Origin: Pseudorasbora parva
Taxonomy: Eukaryota > Chordata > Actinopteri > Cypriniformes > Gobionidae
Assembly: GCF_024679245.1 (NCBI RefSeq)
Contig: NC_090172.1
Coordinates: 42,698,229 to 42,762,228 of the forward strand
Direction of reading: 5' to 3'
DNA length: 64,000 nucleotides
Shown in pieces: positions 39,111 through 47,779 of this stretch. Within the stretch, counting starts at the first letter, position 1; each line of letters begins with the position of its first letter. The notes beneath the pieces were generated by a model that saw only the letters and a list, made by a program, of their open reading frames with translations, had not been told where the DNA came from and made no database searches. The position numbers and the translations under genes were made by a program.

Positions 39111-40644
39111 TTTAGTTCAAAAGATCCAGAAAATTAAGTATTTGATTATATGACCCTATTAAAATAAACTGGCTGTTGTATTAAAGTAATTTACACTTCA
39201 ATCTGCTGGAGCCAAATGGTTTGGAATAGTATGAGTGAAATATCCTCCCATCCTTCTCACTAAGAGATGGATATTGCTGATACTGTACAGTGAGATTGGT
39301 TTCTGTGTGAAAAATAGCTAATTTATTTTTTTAAGCCACACACTTTTGGTTTCAGGCATTTTTGGTCATTTAACGCTCTTTGCCACATCTATCTGTCTTT
39401 AGGATTTAGGATTAATGAAGAAATGCCTCTTCTTCTTGTGTTGTATGGTGATTAATGTCATTTTTATGTTGGTAATGTCTCCGTGCGTGCGTGCGTGTGC
39501 CCTTCTTGCTTGTAAATCTACAGACTTGTGGATTTGTCTTCTGGATCATCTTATTTTGAGCCATGTACCATTTGCTCTTTGCATTTAAATAAGCATTTTG
39601 GGCTATAGCTATATATTTTTGAGGTGAACATAACCTACTTATTCTCCGACTCACACCAACTCCTCTCTCTCAAGCCAGATTTTCGCAGTGACTCCCACAC
39701 TTGTATAATAATCCATTTCTGAACTCTTTCTCGCTCTCCCAGCTATTATCTAATGTGATTCTCCCATTAAGAATGTAAATGATGGTGTCTTCCTGTAAAG
39801 GCAGCTAATCAGATTTTGGATATTACCTTCCGCGATGTTGCTGGAATTAACTGCTAACAATGGGATTTTGCTGGATTAGATTACAGCGAGAGCATATCAA
39901 GGCTAAGCTCGGTAATGAATGTGATGCGTCTCCTACAGTTAGCGATTAATGCCATTCTGAATTTATATCATCTTATTTAGGAGCTGGTGATTTTGCTGAG
40001 TTTATTTCACTCTAATACACAACCAAGCATGCAGGCTGATTCACACTTACCTGAAAGAACACATATTTGTCATGGGATGAAAGGCCTGCCCAGTAAAATG
40101 TAATACAATTTTCTCTAGGGAAAATAGATTCTGGCCATCTGCACCTGTAACCTAAAATCTGTCCCCATTCACTGTAATAATATAATTATAGACGTGAAAA
40201 GATTAAATATTTTTAACATGATGGTAAGGCTGCACCGAGTAAGTGCCTTTTAAGTACAAATGGTTTCAGTTGTTCATATATTTGTGGAAGGAAACCTGGT
40301 TTTTACCTGGAAGACCTGCCTTGGACTTGCAAAAACCAGTTACCATGTTCCAAAATCCAACTTGGCCACCTTAAACGGTTTATTTTTTGCAGCAGTGATG
40401 AACTTTAGTCTGGTTAAATGTCACATGAAATTTTAAGCAGATGAAAACGAGGGATAGACTTAATTTTCAATGGCAAGCTCTGTATAAAGATCTTCGATCG
40501 CATGTCATTCACTTTTATTCAGTTATTGTGTTCTGATATTTTTTTAAACAGCAGAACATTATGTATGTTGTTAAAAGTAAACTGTATAATACATGGAACA
40601 CACATTTCTATCCCTTACAGCGCCTTTTTTTATTCCTGTCAAAA
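39111..40644. other. Intron sequence, possible conserved non-coding DNA
   Basis: Intron of igdcc3. 39690-39990 appears single-copy, with many ATTA/TAAT cores; no coding frame. Confidence 0.4.
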
Positions 40645-40840
40645 ATAAAAGGGATGGTCCATCCAAACCTAAAAATTCGGTACGACTTACTTTCTTCTGT
40701 GGAATATTGGTTACGGTTCCCAGTGACTTCCATTATATGAATAAAACATACAATGGGAAGTTAATGGGAACCAAACTGTTGACTTACCAACATTCTTTAA
40801 AATATATTATTTTCTGTTCTGCAGGTTAAAAAAATTAACA
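40645..40840 (+). repeat. Left part of a MITE split by the LTR element
   Basis: Begins gggatggtccatccaaacct and continues with ttctgtggaata and ttaccaacattctttaaaat, typical of the dispersed cyprinid 'ttcacccaaaaatg' repeat. Its expected right end (gatttttaggtgaactatcc) lies beyond the LTR insertion at 47722-47779, so the retroelement landed inside this older repeat. Confidence 0.6.
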
Positions 40841-40845
40841 ACATG

Positions 40846-41896
40846 TGTCAGGGGTACTGTTCTAACCTGGCAGCTCTGTCTGTTTTGTCTTTGTTTAATG
40901 TTTCTATGTTTGTGTTGTGTCTTAGTGCATGGATCTGTCTCTCTTTGTGTTTGTCATGTGTTCCTCCTGTCCTCCCTCCTTGTTTGCCGTTACCACACCC
41001 CCTTGTTTAGTCTGGTCTAGTCCTCGTTTCACTAATTGTGCTCACCTGTTCCTCATGTGCTCTGGTCCCTTTATATTGTGCTACCTTCCCTCATGTCTTT
41101 GCTGGTTCGTTGTGTATGTTTGTGAGCGTTTGCTTGTGCGTACATGTCTCTAGCTCCTTGTCTAGCTTAGTCTAGCTTAGTCTAGCCTTTTCTAGTTTTA
41201 GTGTCTCCTGTTTTTCTAGCTTTGCATTTATTTTCAGTTTTTTCTTTGTTCCTGAGTTTTTGAGTCTAGTGTAGTTTCTGTCTTTATTTTGCTCATTTTC
41301 TCCAGGTTTTATTTTGGCATTTCTCTTTAGCCTTATTGTTTAGTTTTCTTGGTTTTGATAGCTTACATTTTTATTTTTCCTGTTTTCCACTTTTATTTCT
41401 CAGTTAGTCTTTTTATAGAGATTGGTTTTGTTTTATTTTTCCTTGTTTTCTAGCTCCAGTTATTATTTTAGTTTTTTGTTTAATCTAGTCATAGTTCTTA
41501 GTTTGTCTGTTGTTTCTTGTTGTCTTGTCTAGTGTCTTGTGTGTGTGTGTCCTGTGTTTTCTGTCCTAAGTTTTTCCCTGGCCGCTGTCTCCACTGCCTC
41601 TCAGCCAAGAAGGAAGCTGATTCTGTGAGACCCTCAAGCCCTTGGTTCCTGCCTGGATTGGTCCACCATCGCCCAGCCTGGTGTTGCCTCACAAGCTGTC
41701 GTCTAGTTCATTGGCTCCCTGGACTGGTCTCAGTGGTCATCCTCCCCTACCTGTCGTCGTGGTGTCTGTCCCCTGCCCTGGTGTTTGGACTGTCACTCAT
41801 CCACTACCCTCTTGTGTCTTGTTGTTCTGTCTTATTAATAAACTGTCCTTGTTGATTCACTCTGCATCTGGGTCCTCCACTTCCTGATCCTTGACA
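40846..41896 (+). repeat. Left LTR
   Basis: 1051 bp, 5' TGTCAGGGG and 3' CCTTGACA, so TG...CA ends. It contains a TATA-like tttatatt near 41070, several ctagctt/gtctag repeats around 41160-41200, and an AATAAA poly-A signal at 41837-41842. By eye it matches the right LTR throughout except for a short GT run (about 41538-41548). Confidence 0.93.
41837..41842 (+). promoter_or_regulatory. AATAAA poly-A signal in left LTR
   Basis: AATAAA about 54 bp before the LTR end, in the sense orientation of igdcc3. The same hexamer occurs at 47657-47662 in the right LTR. Confidence 0.55.
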
Positions 41897-41927
41897 GAAC
41901 GAACCAGCCAAGATCAGACCCAGCAGA

Positions 41928-44900
41928 ATGAGCTTCAAGATCCGTCCCCCTACCAAGGCTCAAGAGCGACTGTCCCGTCAGCAAGGTCTAGCAGCACTTC
42001 GCCAGGGGGGTCTAGATGAGAGGGCCTTTGCCCAGAAGTTCTGGACTATGGCTAGGGGTCTAGAATATCAGGATGCAGCCCTCAAAGACATCTTTAACCT
42101 CTGCTTGGACGACCCCTTGCCACAGTCAGAGATGGAGGGGCTGAGATACTTGGGGTATTGGGAATTCACCAACTATATACATCTTCGCAGGCAGTGGGCA
42201 GCACTGACACGTCCTGAATTCTTTTGTAATGACAAATTAACACTCTCAACCTCATCAAGTCCAGTTCTAGGCTCTTTACCATCTTCAAAGAAGAGGCGGA
42301 GGAGAGCGAGTCGGTCTGCTGTATCTGTCTCCGAGTCAATCTCAGTCGTTCCTAAGCCAGCTCCTACTATTTCATGGTCCACTCCCGTCAGTCCAGAGCC
42401 AGTCGAGCCCGCACCTGTCAGTCCAGAGCCAGTCGAGCCCGCACCTGTCAGTCCAGAGCCAGTCGAGCCCGCACCTGTCAGTCCAGAGCCAGTCGAGCCC
42501 GCACCTGTCAGTCCAGAGCCAGTCGAGCCCGCACCTGTCAGTCCGGAGCCAGTCGAGCCCGCACCTGTCAGTCCGGAGCCAGTCGAGCCCGCACCTGTCA
42601 GGCCGGAGCCAGTCGAGCCCGCACCTGTCAGGCCGGAGCCAGTCGAGCCCGCACCTGTCAGTCCAGAGCCAGTCGAGCCCGCACCTGTCAGGCCGGAGCC
42701 AGTCGACTACAAATTGTCATGCCCTCGAAAGCGGAAGAAGAGGAGAGCCCATGCCTGCAAGTCAGCTGCCATTCTAGATGCCCCTCATCTGTTGGTCCAG
42801 GAGGGCCAGAATCAAGCGGCTCCAGCCCCTGAGCGCAGTCCAGTGTCGGCTCCAGCCCCTGAGCGCAGTCCAGTGTCGGCTCCAGCCCCTGAGCGCAGTC
42901 CAGTGTCGGCTCCAGCCCCTGAGCGCAGTCCAGTGTCGGCTCCAGCCCCTGAGCGCAGTCCAGTGTCGGCTCCAGCCCCTGAGCGCAGTCCAGTGTCGGC
43001 TCCAGCCCGAGAGCGCAGTCCAGTGTCGGCTCCAGCCCGAGAGCGCAGTCCAGTGTCGGCTCCAGCCCGAGAGCGCAGTCCAGTGTCGGCTCCAGCCCGA
43101 GAGCGCAGTCCAGTGTCGGCTCCAGCCCGAGAGCGCAGTCCAGTGTCGGCTCCAGCCCGAGAGCGCAGTCCAGTGTCGGCTCCAGCCCGAGAGCGCAGTC
43201 CAGTGTCGGCTCCAGCCCGAGAGCGCAGTCCAGTGTCGGCTCCAGCCCGAGAGCGCAGTCCAGTGTCGGCTCCAGCCCGAGAGCGCAGTCCAGTGTCGGC
43301 TCCAGCCCGAGAGCGCAGTCCCGTGTCGGCTCCAGCCCGAGAGCGCAGTCCCGTGTCGGCTCCAGCCCGAGAGCGCAGTCCCGTGTCGGCTCCAGCCCGA
43401 GAGCGCAGTCCCGTGTCGGCTCCAGCCCGAGAGCGCAGTCCCGTGTCGGCTCCAGCCCGAGAGCGCAGTCCCGTGTCGGCTCCAGCCCGAGAGCGCAGTC
43501 CCGTGTCGGCTCCAGCCCGAGAGCGCAGTCCCGTGTCGGCTCCAGCCCGAGAGCGCAGTCCCGTGTCGGCTCCAGCCCGAGAGCGCAGTCCCGTGTCGGC
43601 TCCAGCCCGAGAGCGCAGTCCCGTGTCGGCTCCAGCCCGAGAGCGCAGTCCCGTGTCGGCTCCAGCCCCAGAGCGCAGTCCCGTGTCGGCTCCAGCCCCA
43701 GAGCGCAGTCCCGTGTCGGCTCCAGCCCCAGAGCGCAGTCCCGTGTCGGCTCCAGCCCCAGAGCGCAGTCCCGTGTCGGCTCCAGCCCCAGAGCGCAGTC
43801 CCGTGTCGGCTCCAGCCCCAGAGCGCAGTCCCGTGTCGGCTCCAGCCCCAGAGCGCAGTCCCGTGTCGGCTCCAGCCCCAGAGCGCAGTCCCGTGTCGGC
43901 TCCAGCCCCAGAGCGCAGTCCCGTGTCGGCTCCAGCCCCAGAGCGCAGTCCCGTGTCGGCTCCAGCCCCAGAGCGCAGTCCCGTGTCGGCTCCAGCCCCA
44001 GAGCGCAGTCCCGTGTCGGCTCCAGCCCCAGAGCGCAGTCCCGTGTCGGCTCCAGCCCCAGAGCGCAGTCCCGTGTCGGCTCCAGCCCCAGAGCGCAGTC
44101 CCGTGTCGGCTCCAGCCCCAGAGCGCAGTCCCGTGTCGGCTCCAGCCCCAGAGCGCAGTCCCGTGTCGGCTCCAGCCCCAGAGCGCAGTCCCGTGTCGGC
44201 TCCAGCCCCAGAGCGCAGTCCCGTGTCGGCTCCAGCCCCAGAGCGCAGTCCCGTGTCGGCTCCAGCCCCAGAGCGCAGTCCCGTGTCGGCTCCAGCCCCA
44301 GAGCGCAGTCCCGTGTCGGCTCCAGCCCCAGAGCGCAGTCCCGTGTCGGCTCCAGCCCCAGAGCGCAGTCCCGTGTCGGCTCCAGCCCCAGAGCGCAGTC
44401 CCGTGTCGGCTCCAGCCCCAGAGCGCAGTCCCGTGTCGGCTCCAGCCCCAGAGCGCAGTCCCGTGTCGGCTCCAGCCCCAGAGCGCAGTCCCGTGTCGGC
44501 TCCAGCCCCAGAGCGCAGTCCCGTGTCGGCTCCAGCCCCAGAGCGCAGTCCCGTGTCGGCTCCAGCCCCAGAGCGCAGTCCCGTGTCGGCTCCAGCCCCA
44601 GAGCGCAGTCCCGTGTCGGCTCCAGCCCCAGAGCGCAGTCCCGTGTCGGCTCCAGCCCCAGAGCGCAGTCCCGTGTCGGCTCCAGCCCCAGAGCGCAGTC
44701 CCGTGTCGGCTCCAGCCCCAGAGCGCAGTCCCGTGTCGGCTCCAGCCCCAGAGCGCAGTCCCGTGTCGGCTCCAGCCCCAGAGCGCAGTCCCGTGTCGGC
44801 TCCAGCCCCAGAGCGCAGTCCCGTGTCGGCTCCAGCCCCAGAGCGCAGTCCCGTGTCGGCTCCAGCCCCAGAGCGCAGTCCCGTGTCGGCTCCAGCCCCA

Positions 44901-46796
44901 GAGCGCAGTCCCGTGTCGGCTCCAGCCCCAGAGCGCAGTCCCGTGTCGGCTCCAGCCCCAGAGCGCAGTCCCGTGTCGGCTCCAGCCCCAGAGCGCAGTC
45001 CCGTGTCGGCTCCAGCCCCAGAGCGCAGTCCCGTGTCGGCTCCAGCCCCAGAGCGCAGTCCCGTGTCGGCTCCAGCCCCAGAGCGCAGTCCCGTGTCGGC
45101 TCCAGCCCCAGAGCGCAGTCCCGTGTCGGCTCCAGCCCCAGAGCGCAGTCCCGTGTCGGCTCCAGCCCCAGAGCGCAGTCCCGTGTCGGCTCCAGCCCCA
45201 GAGCGCAGTCCCGTGTCGGCTCCAGCCCCAGAGCGCAGTCCCGTGTCGGCTCCAGCCCCAGAGCGCAGTCCCGTGTCGGCTCCAGCCCCAGAGCGCAGTC
45301 CCGTGTCGGCTCCAGCCCCAGAGCGCAGTCCCGTGTCGGCTCCAGCCCCAGAGCGCAGTCCCGTGTCGGCTCCAGCCCCAGAGCGCAGTCCCGTGTCGGC
45401 TCCAGCCCCAGAGCGCAGTCCCGTGTCGGCTCCAGCCCCAGAGCGCAGTCCCGTGTCGGCTCCAGCCCCAGAGCGCAGTCCCGTGTCGGCTCCAGCCCCA
45501 GAGCGCAGTCCCGTGTCGGCTCCAGCCCCAGAGCGCAGTCCCGTGTCGGCTCCAGCCCCAGAGCGCAGTCCCGTGTCGGCTCCAGCCCCAGAGCGCAGTC
45601 CCGTGTCGGCTCCAGCCCCAGAGCGCAGTCCCGTGTCGGCTCCAGCCCCAGAGCGCAGTCCCGTGTCGGCTCCAGCCCCAGAGCGCAGTCCCGTGTCGGC
45701 TCCAGCCCCAGAGCGCAGTCCCGTGTCGGCTCCAGCCCCAGAGCGCAGTCCCGTGGCTCCATCTCCTGTTCCTAACCCAGTGAGGGCTTCACCTTCTGTC
45801 CCAGGGCACACTTCAAGGCTGGCCGTCCCAAGAGCCCGCTTCAGAGGAGGCCGTCCCAGAGCCCGCTTCAGAGGAGGCCGTCCCAGAGCCCGCTTCAGAG
45901 GAGGCCGTCCCAGAGCCCGCTTCAGAGGAGGCCGTCCCAGAGCCCGCTTCAGAGGAGGCCGTCCCAGAGCCCGCTTCAGAGGAGGCCGTCCCAGAGCCCG
46001 CTTCAGAGGAGGCCGGCCCAGAGCCCGCTTCAGAGGAGGCCTTCCAGAGCCCACCAGTCAAGCCCAGGAGGGTGCCCCCGAGTCAGTCCCTGAGCCCGCC
46101 AGTCAAGCCCAGGAGGGCGCCCCCGAGTCAGTCCCTGAGCACGCCAGTCAAGCCCAGGAGGGCGCTCCCGAGTCAGTCCCTGAGCACGCCAATGCAGCCC
46201 AGGAGGGCGCTCCCGAGTCAGTCCCTGAGCCCGCCAGTCAAGCACAGGAGGGCGCTCCCGAGTCAGTCCCTGAGCAGGCCAGTGCAGCCCAGGAGGAGGC
46301 CCCAGAGTCAAGTTCAGTATCTGTCCCTGAAGTCATGTCCAGTCAGAGGTCCCCACCATTGAAGAGGCCCCATGCCTTTGGTCGGGTGCCTAATACCCCT
46401 CCCATCCCACCCTCCCTGTTTCCTGGTCCTTGTGGGTTCCCTAGGTCGGCACCCCCTTGGTCAGCCCCTAACCACTCCCCTAGATTATTTTCCTCCCCAG
46501 TTCTGCCTCCCATGTTTCCTGTCTGCCCTGGTACTCCTAGTTTTGTTCCCCGCCCACCCTCCCAAGTGTTACCGCCTTTGTTTCCCTTGCCTAGTTTGGA
46601 TGCCAGGGGGCGTCCATTGGGGGGAGGGTACTGTCAGGGGTACTGTTCTAACCTGGCAGCTCTGTCTGTTTTGTCTTTGTTTAATGTTTCTATGTTTGTG
46701 TTGTGTCTTAGTGCATGGATCTGTCTCTCTTTGTGTTTGTCATGTGTTCCTCCTGTCCTCCCTCCTTGTTTGCCGTTACCACACCCCCTTGTTTAG
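41928..46796 (+). CDS. Pro-rich retroelement ORF with gag-like N terminus
   Basis: 1622 codons, starting 32 nt after the left LTR. Residues 1-110 form the only non-repetitive folded-looking part (FAQKFWTMARGLEYQDAAL, then DIFNLCLDDPLP and GYWEFTNYI), resembling the N terminus of gag-like ORFs in fish LTR elements. Then come a Ser/Lys/Arg-rich linker, 11 copies of VSPEPVEPAP, a basic patch (CPRKRKKRR), 98 copies of a 10-residue APA(P/R)ERSPVS unit, 8 copies of RARFRGGRP, about five 15-residue QAQEGAPESVPEPAS units, and a Pro-rich tail. The last 54 residues are read from the right LTR. No enzyme domain is present. Function is unknown; a structural or RNA-binding role is only inference from the gag-like start and basic RGG-like repeats. 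The repeats may vary in number between individuals. Confidence 0.75.
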   Translation: MSFKIRPPTKAQERLSRQQGLAALRQGGLDERAFAQKFWTMARGLEYQDAALKDIFNLCLDDPLPQSEMEGLRYLGYWEFTNYIHLRRQWAALTRPEFFCNDKLTLSTSSSPVLGSLPSSKKRRRRASRSAVSVSESISVVPKPAPTISWSTPVSPEPVEPAPVSPEPVEPAPVSPEPVEPAPVSPEPVEPAPVSPEPVEPAPVSPEPVEPAPVSPEPVEPAPVRPEPVEPAPVRPEPVEPAPVSPEPVEPAPVRPEPVDYKLSCPRKRKKRRAHACKSAAILDAPHLLVQEGQNQAAPAPERSPVSAPAPERSPVSAPAPERSPVSAPAPERSPVSAPAPERSPVSAPAPERSPVSAPARERSPVSAPARERSPVSAPARERSPVSAPARERSPVSAPARERSPVSAPARERSPVSAPARERSPVSAPARERSPVSAPARERSPVSAPARERSPVSAPARERSPVSAPARERSPVSAPARERSPVSAPARERSPVSAPARERSPVSAPARERSPVSAPARERSPVSAPARERSPVSAPARERSPVSAPARERSPVSAPARERSPVSAPARERSPVSAPAPERSPVSAPAPERSPVSAPAPERSPVSAPAPERSPVSAPAPERSPVSAPAPERSPVSAPAPERSPVSAPAPERSPVSAPAPERSPVSAPAPERSPVSAPAPERSPVSAPAPERSPVSAPAPERSPVSAPAPERSPVSAPAPERSPVSAPAPERSPVSAPAPERSPVSAPAPERSPVSAPAPERSPVSAPAPERSPVSAPAPERSPVSAPAPERSPVSAPAPERSPVSAPAPERSPVSAPAPERSPVSAPAPERSPVSAPAPERSPVSAPAPERSPVSAPAPERSPVSAPAPERSPVSAPAPERSPVSAPAPERSPVSAPAPERSPVSAPAPERSPVSAPAPERSPVSAPAPERSPVSAPAPERSPVSAPAPERSPVSAPAPERSPVSAPAPERSPVSAPAPERSPVSAPAPERSPVSAPAPERSPVSAPAPERSPVSAPAPERSPVSAPAPERSPVSAPAPERSPVSAPAPERSPVSAPAPERSPVSAPAPERSPVSAPAPERSPVSAPAPERSPVSAPAPERSPVSAPAPERSPVSAPAPERSPVSAPAPERSPVSAPAPERSPVSAPAPERSPVSAPAPERSPVSAPAPERSPVSAPAPERSPVSAPAPERSPVSAPAPERSPVSAPAPERSPVSAPAPERSPVSAPAPERSPVSAPAPERSPVSAPAPERSPVSAPAPERSPVSAPAPERSPVAPSPVPNPVRASPSVPGHTSRLAVPRARFRGGRPRARFRGGRPRARFRGGRPRARFRGGRPRARFRGGRPRARFRGGRPRARFRGGRPRARFRGGLPEPTSQAQEGAPESVPEPASQAQEGAPESVPEHASQAQEGAPESVPEHANAAQEGAPESVPEPASQAQEGAPESVPEQASAAQEEAPESSSVSVPEVMSSQRSPPLKRPHAFGRVPNTPPIPPSLFPGPCGFPRSAPPWSAPNHSPRLFSSPVLPPMFPVCPGTPSFVPRPPSQVLPPLFPLPSLDARGRPLGGGYCQGYCSNLAALSVLSLFNVSMFVLCLSAWICLSLCLSCVPPVLPPCLPLPHPLV
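42387..42707 (+). repeat. 30-bp minisatellite A, 11 copies
   Basis: Unit gtcagtccagagccagtcga plus gcccgcacct. It encodes VSPEPVEPAP, with VRPEPVEPAP variants in copies 8, 9 and 11. The variation is single-base (agtccag, agtccgg, aggccgg). Confidence 0.95.
42816..45754 (+). repeat. 30-bp minisatellite B, 98 copies
   Basis: Unit of 30 bp (gctccagcccctgagcgcag plus tccagtgtcg), encoding APAPERSPVS. Variants fall in contiguous blocks. The first 6 copies have CCT at the variable codon, the next 22 have CGA (Pro to Arg), and the last 70 have CCA. A second site (tccagtg to tcccgtg) switches once, at copy 17. The last 70 copies look identical. The unit length is a multiple of three, so copy-number change never breaks the frame. 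Confidence 0.95.
45830..46045 (+). repeat. 27-bp minisatellite C, about 8 copies
   Basis: Unit agaggaggccgtcccagagc plus ccgcttc. In the open frame it encodes RARFRGGRP; one frame over it reads EEAVPEPAS, which matches the Glu/Pro-rich composition of the neighbouring array D. The first copy has one extra A (cccaagagccc, near 45830) and the last lacks one base (ggccttccagag, near 46043). Confidence 0.93.
46053..46305 (+). repeat. 45-bp minisatellite D, about 5.5 copies
   Basis: Unit encodes QAQEGAPESVPEPAS with variants EHAS, EHAN and EQAS. It directly follows array C and is in the main frame of the ORF. Confidence 0.9.
46616..46631 (+). promoter_or_regulatory. Polypurine tract for plus-strand priming
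   Basis: The purine run ggggggaggg lies immediately 5' of the right LTR (followed by tac, then TGTCAGGGG). Its position and composition are those of an LTR-retroelement polypurine tract. It is also inside the ORF (GRPLGGGYC). Confidence 0.75.
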
Positions 46797-47322
46797 TCTG
46801 GTCTAGTCCTCGTTTCACTAATTGTGCTCACCTGTTCCTCATGTGCTCTGGTCCCTTTATATTGTGCTACCTTCCCTCATGTCTTTGCTGGTTCGTTGTG
46901 TATGTTTGTGAGCGTTTGCTTGTGCGTACATGTCTCTAGCTCCTTGTCTAGCTTAGTCTAGCTTAGTCTAGCCTTTTCTAGTTTTAGTGTCTCCTGTTTT
47001 TCTAGCTTTGCATTTATTTTCAGTTTTTTCTTTGTTCCTGAGTTTTTGAGTCTAGTGTAGTTTCTGTCTTTATTTTGCTCATTTTCTCCAGGTTTTATTT
47101 TGGCATTTCTCTTTAGCCTTATTGTTTAGTTTTCTTGGTTTTGATAGCTTACATTTTTATTTTTCCTGTTTTCCACTTTTATTTCTCAGTTAGTCTTTTT
47201 ATAGAGATTGGTTTTGTTTTATTTTTCCTTGTTTTCTAGCTCCAGTTATTATTTTAGTTTTTTGTTTAATCTAGTCATAGTTCTTAGTTTGTCTGTTGTT
47301 TCTTGTTGTCTTGTCTAGTGTC

Positions 47323-47372
<50 letters not shown>

Positions 47373-47716
47373 TGTGTTTTCTGTCCTAAGTTTTTCCCTG
47401 GCCGCTGTCTCCACTGCCTCTCAGCCAAGAAGGAAGCTGATTCTGTGAGACCCTCAAGCCCTTGGTTCCTGCCTGGATTGGTCCACCATCGCCCAGCCTG
47501 GTGTTGCCTCACAAGCTGTCGTCTAGTTCATTGGCTCCCTGGACTGGTCTCAGTGGTCATCCTCCCCTACCTGTCGTCGTGGTGTCTGTCCCCTGCCCTG
47601 GTGTTTGGACTGTCACTCATCCACTACCCTCTTGTGTCTTGTTGTTCTGTCTTATTAATAAACTGTCCTTGTTGATTCACTCTGCATCTGGGTCCTCCAC
47701 TTCCTGATCCTTGACA
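46632..47716 (+). repeat. Right LTR
   Basis: 1085 bp. It is 34 bp longer than the left copy because the GT microsatellite at 47325-47370 is expanded; I saw no other difference. AATAAA lies at 47657-47662 and the TATA-like motif near 46857. The first 165 bp also form the last 54 codons and the stop of the internal ORF. Confidence 0.93.
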
Positions 47717-47721
47717 ACATG

Positions 47722-47779
47722 AGTATGTACAATTAAATGATGACATCATTTATGATTTTTAGGTGAACTATCCCTTTAT
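47722..47779 (+). repeat. Right end of the split MITE
   Basis: Contains aaatgatgacatcatttatg and gatttttaggtgaactatcc. It matches the terminal part of the repeat seen complete or in part elsewhere in this window (6040-6277, 11095-11326, 25653-25853, 35636-36463). Confidence 0.6.

Larger units (their letters stand above)
40846..47716 (+). mobile_element. Non-autonomous LTR retroelement with minisatellite ORF
   Basis: A 6871-bp insertion flanked by the perfect 5-bp duplication ACATG (40841-40845 and 47717-47721). It has direct LTRs starting TGTCAGGGG and ending CCTTGACA, a purine-rich tract ggggggaggg just before the right LTR, and a Ty3/gypsy-like leader after the left LTR. The 4.7-kb interior holds a single long ORF with a gag-like N terminus and four tandem arrays. 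No protease, reverse transcriptase, RNase H or integrase can be read, so mobility would need enzymes from a related element. It lies in the intron between the two Ig3 exons of igdcc3, in the same orientation as the gene. Confidence 0.93.

Noticed and set aside
41897..41920. tRNA primer-binding site after the left LTR
   Set aside because: The sequence gaacgaaccagccaag does not begin with the TGG expected of a tRNA 3' end complement, so the priming mechanism cannot be assigned.
42387..45754. CRISPR-like regular array
   Set aside because: Units are directly adjacent with no unique spacers, inside a eukaryotic retroelement ORF.
42688..46054. Minus-strand and alternate-frame ORFs of 1000 or more codons over the minisatellite
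   Set aside because: They are shadows: a 30-bp unit without a stop in a frame keeps that frame open for all copies. The + strand frame from 41928 is preferred because it starts in non-repetitive gag-like sequence and spans all arrays.
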